A program made the translations under genes and the position numbers. A stretch of DNA of 64,000 nucleotides from Pseudomonas fluorescens (GTDB lineage: Bacteria > Pseudomonadota > Gammaproteobacteria > Pseudomonadales > Pseudomonadaceae), in the NCBI RefSeq assembly GCF_005938625.1, contig NZ_VCNJ01000003.1, forward strand, positions 124,001 through 188,000, given 5' to 3'. Shown one piece after another: positions 8,599-16,460 of the stretch. Every line of letters begins with the position of its first letter. Position 1 is the first letter of the stretch. The notes under the pieces are model-generated. The model saw nothing but the letters and a program-made list of their open reading frames with translations, searched no databases and was not told the origin of the DNA.

Positions 8599-10020
8599 AT
8601 GACCCTTTATGTAAACCTCGCCGAATTGCTCGGTACACGCATCGAAAACGGCTTCTATCGACCCGGCGATCGGTTGCCGTCGGTGCGCGCCTTGAGCGTC
8701 GAACACGGGGTCAGCCTGAGCACGGTGCAACAGGCTTATCGCATGCTCGAAGACAGCGGTCTGGCCACGCCGAAACCCAAATCCGGCTACTTCGTACCGG
8801 TCGGGCGCGAGTTGCCGGAGTTGCCCGCCATCGGCCGCCCGGCGCAACGGCCGGTGGAGATTTCGCAGTGGGATCAAGTGTTGGAATTGATTCGCGCGGT
8901 GCCGCGCAAGGATGTCGTGCAACTGGGTCGCGGCATGCCGGACATCAGCTCGCCGACCATGAAACCGCTGTTGCGCGGCTTGGCACGGATCAGCCGCCGC
9001 CAGGACATGCCCGGTTTGTATTACGACAACATCCACGGCACCCTCGAATTGCGCGAGCAGATCGCTCGACTAATGCTCGATTCCGGCTGCCAGTTGAACG
9101 CCAGCGACCTTGTCATCACCACCGGTTGTCATGAGGCGCTGTCTACCAGCATCCATGCGATCTGCGAGCCGGGCGACATCGTTGCAGTGGACTCGCCTAG
9201 CTTTCACGGCGCCATGCAGACGCTCAAAGGCCTGGGCATGAAGGCTCTGGAAATTCCCACCGACCCGCTCACCGGGATCAGCCTCGAAGCGCTGGAACTC
9301 GCACTCGAACAATGGCCGATCAAGGTCATTCAGCTCACCCCGAATTGCAACAACCCGCTCGGCTACATCATGCCGGAGTCGCGCAAACGCGCCCTGCTCA
9401 ACCTCGCGCAGCGCTTTGACGTGGCGATCATCGAGGACGATGTGTATGGCGAACTGGCCTACACCTACCCGCGCCCACGCACGATCAAATCCTTCGACGA
9501 AGACGGCCGCGTATTGCTGTGCAGTTCGTTTTCCAAGACCCTGGCGCCGGGGCTGCGCATTGGTTGGGTCGCACCGGGCCGATACCTCGAGCGGGTGCTG
9601 CACATGAAATACATCAGCACCGGATCGACCGCACCGCAGCCGCAGATCGCCATCGCCGAATTCCTCAAAGCCGGCCATTTCGAACCGCACTTGCGGCGCA
9701 TGCGCACGCAATACCAACGCAGTCGCGACCTGATGATCGACTGGGTTACCCGCTATTTCCCGGCAGGCACCCGCGCCAGCCGGCCGCAAGGCAGTTTCAT
9801 GTTGTGGGTCGAATTGCCGGAAGGTTTCGATACCTTGAAACTCAATCGTGAGTTGCACGACCAAGGCGTACAGATTGCCGTCGGCAGCATTTTTTCCGCC
9901 TCGGGCAAGTACCGCAATTGCCTGCGGATGAACTACGCTGCCAAACCGACAGCGCAGATCGAAGAGGCGGTGCGCAAGGTCGGCGAGACGGCCGTCAGAT
10001 TACTGGCCGCAGCCGACTGA
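8599..10020 (+). CDS. MocR-type regulator (GntR helix-turn-helix fused to aminotransferase fold)
   Basis: A 473-residue PdxR/MocR-family protein. Residues 1-75 form a winged helix (GDRLPSVRALSVEHGVSLSTVQQAYRMLEDSG). A linker leads to a fold-type I aminotransferase domain with TTGCHEAL, the PNCNNPLG loop, EDDVYGEL and the PLP lysine in CSSFSKTLAPGLRIGW. Family members bind PLP with an amino acid or amine ligand and activate or repress a neighbouring gene. The divergent DUF1127 gene is the nearest candidate target. The ATG at 8599 follows GAGG by 7 nt; upstream in-frame codons are rejected. Confidence 0.88.
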   Translation: MTLYVNLAELLGTRIENGFYRPGDRLPSVRALSVEHGVSLSTVQQAYRMLEDSGLATPKPKSGYFVPVGRELPELPAIGRPAQRPVEISQWDQVLELIRAVPRKDVVQLGRGMPDISSPTMKPLLRGLARISRRQDMPGLYYDNIHGTLELREQIARLMLDSGCQLNASDLVITTGCHEALSTSIHAICEPGDIVAVDSPSFHGAMQTLKGLGMKALEIPTDPLTGISLEALELALEQWPIKVIQLTPNCNNPLGYIMPESRKRALLNLAQRFDVAIIEDDVYGELAYTYPRPRTIKSFDEDGRVLLCSSFSKTLAPGLRIGWVAPGRYLERVLHMKYISTGSTAPQPQIAIAEFLKAGHFEPHLRRMRTQYQRSRDLMIDWVTRYFPAGTRASRPQGSFMLWVELPEGFDTLKLNRELHDQGVQIAVGSIFSASGKYRNCLRMNYAAKPTAQIEEAVRKVGETAVRLLAAAD

Positions 10021-10080
10021 CCTTTTTCCAGAGAACCGCGTCCATATGCCGACCCTAGCCGCCATTCGGAATGACCCTAC

Positions 10081-11649
10081 GTGAGCTTCAGACAGCCCCT
10101 GTTCGCTTTGCTGATACTCGCCTCGTTCCTGAGCGGCTGTGCCAGTCTCGATGTTCCGCGCGAGCCGAGTCAGGCATTGCCGGCGACAGACTCCAGCTTC
10201 GGCCGTTCGATTCAGGCGCAAGCGGCGCCCTATCAAGGCCGCTCGGGGTTTCGCCTGCTGTCCAACAGCAGCGAGGCGTTCACCGCCCGCGCCGAACTGA
10301 TCCGCAACGCCCAGACCAGCCTCGATCTGCAGTACTACATCGTCCACGATGGCATCAGCACGCGGATGCTGGTGGAGGAACTGCTCAAGGCTGCCGATCG
10401 TGGCGTACGCGTGCGCATCCTGCTCGATGACACCACCAGCGATGGCCTCGACCAGATCATCGCCACACTCGCGGCGCATCCGCAGATTCAGATTCGTCTG
10501 TTCAATCCACTACACCTTGGCCGCAGTACCGGCGTCACGCGGGCAGCAGGCCGCTTGTTCAATCTATCGCTGCAACACCGGCGCATGCACAACAAGCTGT
10601 GGCTGGCGGATAACAGCGTGGCCATCGTCGGCGGGCGCAATCTGGGTGACGAGTATTTCGACGCCGAGCCGAACCTGAATTTCACCGACATCGACATGCT
10701 CAGTGTCGGGCCGGTGGCCGAGCAGCTCGGACACAGTTTCGACCAGTACTGGAACAGCGCGCTGAGCAAACCGATCGACGAGTTCCTTACCAGCCAACCT
10801 ACCGCCAAGGACCTGGAGAACACCCGCACACGCCTGGAAGAATCGCTGGAAGACACCCGCAAACAGAATCACGCGCTGTATCAGCAGTTGATGACGTTCA
10901 AGACCGAACCGCGCATGGACATCTGGCGCAAAGAGCTGATCTGGGCGTGGAATCAGGCGTTGTGGGATGCGCCGAGTAAAGTGCTGGCCAAGGGCGAACC
11001 GGATCCGCAATTGCTGCTGACCACGCAACTGGCACCCGAGCTCAGAGGCGTGAGCAAAGAGCTGATCATGATTTCGGCCTATTTCGTACCAGGCCAGCCG
11101 GGACTGGTGTACCTGACCGGTCGCGCCGATGCCGGCGTCTCGGTGAGCCTGCTGACCAACGCGCTGGAGGCCACCGATGTGCCGGCGGTGCATGGCGGAT
11201 ATGCACCGTATCGCAAGGCGCTATTGGAGCACGGCGTGAAGTTGTACGAACTGCGGCGCCAGCCTGGGGATAACTACGGCAGCGGCCCGCATGTGTTTTA
11301 CAGCAAGTCGTTTCGCGGTTCCGATTCAAGCCTGCACAGCAAAGCGATGATTTTTGATCGGCAGAAGTCGTTTATCGGCTCATTCAACTTCGACCCGCGC
11401 TCGGTGCTGTGGAACACCGAAGTCGGGGTCTTGGTCGACAGCCCCGAGCTGGCCGAGCATGTGCGTGAACTGGCCTTGCAGGGCATGGCGCCCGCGCTGA
11501 GTTATGAGGCGAAGTTACAGAATGGTCAGATTGTCTGGATGACTGAGGACAACGGCCAGATGCACACCCTGACCAAGGAGCCGGGGAGTTGGTGGCGGCG
11601 GTTCAATGCTTGGTTCAGCACCACGGTAGGCCTTGAGCGAATGCTTTAA
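10081..11649 (+). CDS. Phospholipase D-family lipoprotein (ClsC/cardiolipin synthase-like)
   Basis: A 522-residue protein starting with GTG. Its N-terminus is a lipoprotein signal, with lipobox LSGC at about residue 20, so it should be anchored to the envelope. Two HKD motifs are intact: HNKLWLAD near residue 173 and HSKAMIFD near 421, each followed by the GGRN or GSFN type glycine-polar segment. The pattern fits the PLD family that includes cardiolipin synthase C and periplasmic phosphodiesterases. The true substrate, phospholipid or nucleic acid, cannot be told from sequence. It stands alone between the MocR gene and a REP pair. Confidence 0.83.
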   Translation: MSFRQPLFALLILASFLSGCASLDVPREPSQALPATDSSFGRSIQAQAAPYQGRSGFRLLSNSSEAFTARAELIRNAQTSLDLQYYIVHDGISTRMLVEELLKAADRGVRVRILLDDTTSDGLDQIIATLAAHPQIQIRLFNPLHLGRSTGVTRAAGRLFNLSLQHRRMHNKLWLADNSVAIVGGRNLGDEYFDAEPNLNFTDIDMLSVGPVAEQLGHSFDQYWNSALSKPIDEFLTSQPTAKDLENTRTRLEESLEDTRKQNHALYQQLMTFKTEPRMDIWRKELIWAWNQALWDAPSKVLAKGEPDPQLLLTTQLAPELRGVSKELIMISAYFVPGQPGLVYLTGRADAGVSVSLLTNALEATDVPAVHGGYAPYRKALLEHGVKLYELRRQPGDNYGSGPHVFYSKSFRGSDSSLHSKAMIFDRQKSFIGSFNFDPRSVLWNTEVGVLVDSPELAEHVRELALQGMAPALSYEAKLQNGQIVWMTEDNGQMHTLTKEPGSWWRRFNAWFSTTVGLERML

Positions 11650-11654
11650 TAAAG

Positions 11655-11734
11655 CAAAAGATCGCAGCCTTCGGCAGCTCCTACAGTTGAAATGCATTCC
11701 TTCTGTAGGAGCTGCCGAAGGCTGCGATCTTTTG
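11655..11734. repeat. Paired inverted REP elements
   Basis: CAAAAGATCGCAGCCTTCGG at the left is matched by its complement at the right, with a short loop around 11690. It lies between two convergent genes and can form one long cruciform or stem. Similar pairs occur at 20674, 23373 and 36598. Confidence 0.85.
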
Positions 11735-11737
11735 ATG

Positions 11738-12883
11738 TCAGGCAGGCTCAGTAACTGCGCCAAATGCACCTTGGCGCAACAGCAATATCACCAACCCAAA
11801 CGCCCCAATCGCCATCAACAACGGCAACGCATGCCCGTTGATCCACTGACTTCCCGCCCCCGCCGCCAGCGGCCCGATCAGACAACCGACGCCCCAGAGC
11901 TGCGCGATATGCGCATTGGCGCGCACCAGCGCATCGTCGCGATAACGCTCGCCAATCAGAATCAGCGACAGGGTAAACAAACCACCGGCACTCGCCCCGA
12001 ACAGCACCCACAACGGCCAAATAAGTAGCGTATCGAGCAACAGCGGAATCGCCAGACTCGACAGCATCAACACCACCGCACAACCTGCGAACAAAGTACG
12101 TCGCGACAGGTAATCGGCCAACGCGCCAATCGGCAGTTGCAACAACGCATCACCCACCACTACGGTGCTGACCATCGCCAGTGCAATCTCGGCGGTAAAA
12201 CCCTGCTGCAGGCAATACACCGGCAGCAGCGTCAGGATCATCGCCTCGAACGCGGCGAACAATGAAACCGCCCAGGCAATCGCCGGCAGCTCACGAGCGA
12301 ATCCCCACAGGTCACGGAACGTTACGCTGCTCGCTTCGCTGCTTGGTGCACCGCTGCGGCCCAGCAGCAACAATGGCGAAACCAGCAGCAGGCCGACACC
12401 GACCCAGAAACCGTAGTCATGCTCGGTGCCCAGCGCGCCCAACAGTAACGGGCCGCAGAGCTGGCTCAACGCATAGCTGCTGCCATACAGCGCCACCAGG
12501 CGACCGCGCCAGTTTTCGACCACCAGTTGATTGATCCAGCTCTCGCCGAGGATGAACACGATGGTCAGGATCACGCCGATCATCAGGCGCAGCACCAGCC
12601 AGATCGGATAACTCGGTAACAACGCCAGCAAACCGATAGACAATGCCCCAGCCCACAGGCACAGGCGCATCAGGTTCGCCGTGCCAAAGCGCGCCGCCAA
12701 ATGACTGGAAATCTTCGCGCCCAACAACACGCCAATCGCCGGCATCGCGGCCATTACACCGATGGCGAAGGAACCGTAACCCCAGCCTTCCAGGCGCAAA
12801 GAAACCAGCGGCATACTGACCCCCAGGGCCAGACCGACACTCAAGACAGACGCCAACACGGCGAAATACGTCGCCCACCGCAT
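11738..12883 (-). CDS. MFS transporter
   Basis: A 381-residue, strongly hydrophobic protein with about 12 predicted membrane helices in two halves. Family marks are the GVLLGAKISSHLAARFGT loop after helix 2 and GALADYLSRRTLFAGC in the second half. It resembles the YcaD-like branch of the major facilitator superfamily. The substrate is unknown. In P. aeruginosa an MFS gene also lies next to kauB, as I recall, so a polyamine-related or amine solute is possible but unproven. It lies on the same strand as kauB, 188 bp downstream of it with a REP pair between, so co-transcription is doubtful. Confidence 0.82.
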   Translation of the reverse strand: MRWATYFAVLASVLSVGLALGVSMPLVSLRLEGWGYGSFAIGVMAAMPAIGVLLGAKISSHLAARFGTANLMRLCLWAGALSIGLLALLPSYPIWLVLRLMIGVILTIVFILGESWINQLVVENWRGRLVALYGSSYALSQLCGPLLLGALGTEHDYGFWVGVGLLLVSPLLLLGRSGAPSSEASSVTFRDLWGFARELPAIAWAVSLFAAFEAMILTLLPVYCLQQGFTAEIALAMVSTVVVGDALLQLPIGALADYLSRRTLFAGCAVVLMLSSLAIPLLLDTLLIWPLWVLFGASAGGLFTLSLILIGERYRDDALVRANAHIAQLWGVGCLIGPLAAGAGSQWINGHALPLLMAIGAFGLVILLLRQGAFGAVTEPA

Positions 12884-12928
12884 GTTCCACGCTCCTGTGG
12901 ATTATTTTTATGTGCACCACAAAACCAA

Positions 12929-13018
12929 TGTGGGAGCGAGCTTGCTCGCGAATACGGGTTCACATTCAGCAGGTCTGCTGACTGATACTCCGCTTTCGCG
13001 AGCAAGCTCGCTCCCACA
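12929..13018. repeat. Paired inverted REP elements
   Basis: TGTGGGAGCGAGCTTGCTCG near 12929 is mirrored by CGAGCAAGCTCGCTCCCACA ending at 13018. Each unit also folds on itself (GCGAGC with GCTCGC). It lies between the MFS gene and kauB. Confidence 0.85.
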
Positions 13019-13071
13019 GGGAATCTCTGTCTGGTTCGGGAGCCTGGTTGAATCAGGCTCCCTTCAGCGGT

Positions 13072-14565
13072 TTATAGCTTGATCCACGTCGCCTTCAACT
13101 CGGTGTACTTGTCGAACGCGTGCAGCGATTTGTCGCGACCGTTGCCCGATTGCTTGAAGCCACCGAACGGCGCGGTCATGTCGCCGCCGTCGTACTGATT
13201 GACCCACACGCTGCCGGCGCGCAGGGCCTTGGCGGTCAAGTGCGCCTTGGAGATGTCCTGGGTCCAGACTGCTGCGGCCAGGCCATACGGCGTGTCGTTG
13301 GCGATCTGGATGGCTTCCTCGGCAGTATCGAAAGCGATAACCGACAGCACCGGCCCGAAGATCTCTTCCTGAGCGATCTTCATCGCGTTGCTCACGCCGT
13401 CGAAAATCGTTGGCTCGACGTAGGTGCCACCGGTTTCCTGCAGGATGCGCTTACCGCCAGCGACCAGTTTGGCGCCGTCGGTATGGCCGGACTCGATGTA
13501 CGACAGCACGGTATTCATCTGCTGCGTATCCACCAGTGCACCGACGTTGGTCGCCGGATCCAGCGGATTGCCCGGCTTCCAGGCTTTCAACGCCTCGATC
13601 ACCATCGGCAGGAATTTATCCTTGATCGAACGCTCCACCAGCAGACGCGATCCGGCGGTGCAGACTTCGCCCTGGTTGAAGGCGATAGCGCTGGCAGCGG
13701 ACTCGGCGGCGGCTTGCAGATCCGGCGCATCGGCAAAGACGATGTTCGGGCTCTTGCCGCCAGCTTCGAGCCAGACGCGTTTCATGTTCGATTCGCCGGA
13801 GTAGATCATCAGTTGCTTGGCGATCTTGGTCGAACCAGTGAACACCAGTGTGTCGACATCGTTGTGCAGCGCCAGCGCCTTGCCAACGGTGTGACCGTAA
13901 CCCGGCAGCACGTTGAGCACGCCCTTCGGAATGCCGGCTTCAACGGCGAGCGCAGCGATGCGGATGGCGGTCAGCGGGGATTTTTCCGACGGTTTGAGGA
14001 TCACCGAGTTACCGGTCGACAGTGCCGGACCGAGTTTCCAGCAGGCCATCATCAGCGGGAAGTTCCACGGCACGATGGCGCCGACCACGCCCACCGGCTC
14101 GCGGGTCACCAGACCCAGCTGGTCGTGCGGCGTAGCAGCCACTTCGTCGTAGATCTTGTCGATCGCTTCACCGCTCCAGCTCAGCGCTTGCGCCGCGCCC
14201 GGGACGTCGATGTACAGCGAGTCGCTGATCGGCTTGCCCATGTCGAGAGTTTCGAGCAGGGCCAGTTCTTCGGCGTGCTGCTTCAGCAGGCTGGCAAAAC
14301 GGATCATGGTGGCTTTGCGTTTGGTCGGTGCCAAGCGCGACCAGACACCGGAATTGAAGGTGGCGCGGGCATTTTCCACGGCACGCTGGGCGTCGGCGGC
14401 GTCACAACTGGCGATTTTGCCAAGCAGACGGCCATCGACCGGGCTGATGCACTCGAAGGTCTCGCCGGAGACGGCTTCGGTGTATTCGCCATTGAGGTAG
14501 GCGCGGCCTTCGATTTTCAGGTCACGGGCGCGTTGTTCCCAGTCGGCACGAGTCAGGGTGGTCAT
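13072..14565 (-). CDS. kauB: Aldehyde dehydrogenase (4-guanidinobutyraldehyde / gamma-glutamyl-aminobutyraldehyde type)
   Basis: A 497-residue NAD(P)-dependent aldehyde dehydrogenase. It shows the cofactor stretch IVPWNFPLMMACWKLGPAL, the FTGSTKIAK loop, the general-base glutamate in VWLEAGGKSPNIV and the catalytic cysteine in FNQGEVCTAGSR. The full length and closest resemblance are to PuuC/KauB, which oxidise aldehydes from putrescine, agmatine and other polyamines. Its position near dadX, pauR and a PauB-type oxidase agrees with the P. aeruginosa gene order and predicts PauR control. GGAGGAC lies 9 nt before the ATG at 14565; a further upstream in-frame start is not supported. Confidence 0.92.
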   Translation of the reverse strand: MTTLTRADWEQRARDLKIEGRAYLNGEYTEAVSGETFECISPVDGRLLGKIASCDAADAQRAVENARATFNSGVWSRLAPTKRKATMIRFASLLKQHAEELALLETLDMGKPISDSLYIDVPGAAQALSWSGEAIDKIYDEVAATPHDQLGLVTREPVGVVGAIVPWNFPLMMACWKLGPALSTGNSVILKPSEKSPLTAIRIAALAVEAGIPKGVLNVLPGYGHTVGKALALHNDVDTLVFTGSTKIAKQLMIYSGESNMKRVWLEAGGKSPNIVFADAPDLQAAAESAASAIAFNQGEVCTAGSRLLVERSIKDKFLPMVIEALKAWKPGNPLDPATNVGALVDTQQMNTVLSYIESGHTDGAKLVAGGKRILQETGGTYVEPTIFDGVSNAMKIAQEEIFGPVLSVIAFDTAEEAIQIANDTPYGLAAAVWTQDISKAHLTAKALRAGSVWVNQYDGGDMTAPFGGFKQSGNGRDKSLHAFDKYTELKATWIKL

Positions 14566-14804
14566 TTCGAGTGTCCTCCGCTTGTTGAATACGAGCGCCG
14601 CGCGTTCTTCGCCAGCGTCCTCAGGAATTCTGCCCGGCCAGCCGGTTTTTCGGCCAGAGGCACCCGCCACCCTAAACCAGCGGCCGGGGTTGTTTCAATA
14701 TATTTGACATAAGGTGGCCATACGGCCTTGCGGTGTTGATTTTAATCAACATAGACTTTGGCCCTTTCCAGCCAATCGCGCCGTATTCACGGGGGATAAC
14801 AACA

Positions 14805-15167
14805 ATGAACATCCAGAACGTCGTCGACATCAGCCTCACCAGCAGCGAAGCCGAACGTTATCGCCCGGACCCGACCAAAGTGCTAAAGGGTGACCCGGAG
14901 CAAGCCGTGTTCCATCAATACGACAGCCCTTGTGGGCAAATGGGCGTTGGCGTGTGGGAAGGTGCGGTTGGGCAATGGACAGTGAATTACACCGAGCATG
15001 AATACTGCGAGATCTTGCAGGGCGTTTCGGTGCTGCGTGATGGCGAGGGTAATGCCAAGACGTTGCGTGTTGGTGACCGGTTTGTGATTCCGGCGGGGTT
15101 TCGTGGCACTTGGGAAGTGCTGGAGGTTTGCCGCAAGGTCTATGTGATCTTTGAACAGAAAAGCTGA
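14805..15167 (+). CDS. Cupin domain protein (DUF861 type)
   Basis: A 120-residue single-domain cupin. The core is VNYTEHEYCEILQGVSVLRD followed by LRVGDRFVIPAGFRGTWEVLE, matching the sugar-binding-type DUF861 cupins. Glu and His in TEHEYCEI could bind a metal. No reaction can be assigned. The ATG at 14805 has GGGGGA 6-7 nt upstream. It is divergent from kauB, whose start lies 239 bp away. Confidence 0.78.
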   Translation: MNIQNVVDISLTSSEAERYRPDPTKVLKGDPEQAVFHQYDSPCGQMGVGVWEGAVGQWTVNYTEHEYCEILQGVSVLRDGEGNAKTLRVGDRFVIPAGFRGTWEVLEVCRKVYVIFEQKS

Positions 15168-15325
15168 TCCGACACACACGGTGACGAGCAGGGTAAGGCA
15201 TATCCAGCAGATTTGAGTGAAACTTCGGCTGGGCGCTTAGGAATCGAGAAAAGATCAGTCAAACCAGGAGGTTAGTCTGATTCGATGAATAGGGGCCTCA
15301 ACTCAAACCAAAGCAAGGAGGCACA

Positions 15326-15535
15326 ATGTCCAGTCAATGCAATCTCTACAACGCGCAATTTTTCCTCGGTGATGTTGCTACTACTGACAACCTGCTCGCT
15401 GTGCGCAACGCAGCCGGAGTAACAAAGCATCGCCTCGAAGTGCCGGATGGCATGTACAACCTGCGCACTGATGCGGACCGCATCAGAGTCCTGGTCAACG
15501 AGAAAAACGAGATCATTGAACTGATCTGTGGTTGA
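15326..15535 (+). CDS. Small conserved-looking protein of unknown function
   Basis: A 69-residue acidic soluble protein (MSSQCNLYNAQFFLGDVATT...) with no signal peptide, helix-turn-helix or membrane segment. AAGGAGG stands 4-5 nt before the ATG, an excellent ribosome site, and a strong terminator follows 21 nt after the stop, so the gene looks real and monocistronic. I do not recognise the family. A predicted alternation of beta strands and turns is the only structural hint. Confidence 0.65.
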   Translation: MSSQCNLYNAQFFLGDVATTDNLLAVRNAAGVTKHRLEVPDGMYNLRTDADRIRVLVNEKNEIIELICG

Positions 15536-15556
15536 TCGATCAGGCTTCAAGGCAAC

Positions 15557-15591
15557 AAAAAAGGCCCGTATCGTGAGATACGGGCCTTTTT
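15557..15591. terminator. Bidirectional terminator
   Basis: GGCCCGTATC and GATACGGGCC form a perfect 10-bp stem around GTGA, flanked by an A run and a T run. It serves the plus-strand 69-residue gene and the convergent rpmB-rpmG operon. Confidence 0.92.
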
Positions 15592-15611
15592 CGTAAGTCG
15601 GGAAAAATCAA

Positions 15612-15767
15612 TTACTTGATTTTGCCTTCCTTGTAGATCACGTGCTTGCGAACAACCGGATCATATTTCTTGATCTCGATTTTGTCCGGGGTAGTACGCT
15701 TGTTCTTGTCGGTAGTGTAGAAGTGACCAGTACCGGCGCTCGAGATCAAACGAATCAATTCACGCAT
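15612..15767 (-). CDS. rpmG: 50S ribosomal protein L33
   Basis: A 51-residue basic protein, [20 protein letters not shown]..., of the large ribosomal subunit. It is the cysteine-free form of L33, without CxxC zinc ligands. GGGAG lies 7 nt before the ATG. It is the second gene of the rpmB-rpmG operon, 11 bp after L28. It is shorter than the 60-residue limit of routine ORF lists. Confidence 0.97.
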   Translation of the reverse strand: MRELIRLISSAGTGHFYTTDKNKRTTPDKIEIKKYDPVVRKHVIYKEGKIK

Positions 15768-15778
15768 GATTAGCTCCC

Positions 15779-16012
15779 TTAAATCTTGCCATCGCGGCGA
15801 AGTTCGGCGAGCACGACAGTGATGCCACGCTTGTCGATGATACGCATGCCTTTGGCAGATACGCGCAGACGCACAAAACGTTTCTCTTCTTCAACCCAGA
15901 AGCGGTGATGCTGCAGGTTCGGCAGGAAACGACGACGGGTTTTGTTGTTTGCGTGGGAAATGTTATTCCCAGTCACCGGACCCTTACCGGTAACTTGACA
16001 TACTCTCGACAT
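15779..16012 (-). CDS. rpmB: 50S ribosomal protein L28
   Basis: A 77-residue ribosomal protein beginning [17 protein letters not shown], nearly the textbook L28 N-terminus, with the [15 protein letters not shown] and [17 protein letters not shown] segments. GAGGG precedes the ATG by 8 nt. It is first in the rpmB-rpmG operon, with a candidate promoter at 16161-16189 and an RNA hairpin region in its leader. Confidence 0.97.
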   Translation of the reverse strand: MSRVCQVTGKGPVTGNNISHANNKTRRRFLPNLQHHRFWVEEEKRFVRLRVSAKGMRIIDKRGITVVLAELRRDGKI

Positions 16013-16038
16013 GCCTCAGCCCTCTAAAACCACATGCC

Positions 16039-16057
16039 CAACCCGGCATGGGTTGGC
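16039..16057 (-). promoter_or_regulatory. Hairpin in the rpmB leader
   Basis: On the minus strand CCAACCC and GGGTTGG form a 7-bp stem with loop ATGCC, about 27 nt before the rpmB start. A second pairing, CATGCC with GGCATG (16034-16051), overlaps it and cannot form at the same time. Confidence 0.4.
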
Positions 16058-16160
16058 CGCTTAATCTCTCAGTCATTTGGCGCCAGGCGCCGCGTTTCTT
16101 TAGAGGTCTTACCGGCTACACCTACAGTGAAGGAACCGGGCCCCTAGAAAAGAGCGCTGC

Positions 16161-16189
16161 TTTATACCAGAAAGACCGGAGTGCAACAA
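16161..16189 (-). promoter_or_regulatory. Candidate sigma-70 promoter for rpmB-rpmG
   Basis: Read on the minus strand: -35 TTGTTG, 17-nt spacer, -10 TATAAA preceded by TGG. It would give a leader of roughly 140 nt. Apart from this and the hairpin, the 448-bp gap 16013-16460 shows no gene I can support. Confidence 0.5.
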
Positions 16190-16460
16190 CATTCCGTGTG
16201 CAATCAATCCACATAAAGGCGCTTTTTCAGCCTGCGAACGCCATGGATAAAGGCTGACATCGATTTTTACCACTCGTCGCAGAAAATCGTCCTTGAGGGC
16301 GATCCGGACTTTTCACCGCGCGCCGCCGTCTGAAAAACGGCTATCACTGTGCCCCGAAAATGCAAAAAGGGGATAGTCATTTGTAATCCAGACCTCTAGG
16401 GTAGGCCTTTTCCAGACTGCACTTGCAGATGGGCCTTCGATCTGTAAAAGGAAACCGACC

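Noticed and set aside
16048-16257. A 69-codon plus-strand frame between rpmB and the binding-protein gene
   Set aside because: It overlaps the rpmB leader and promoter region, has no ribosome site and no recognisable content.
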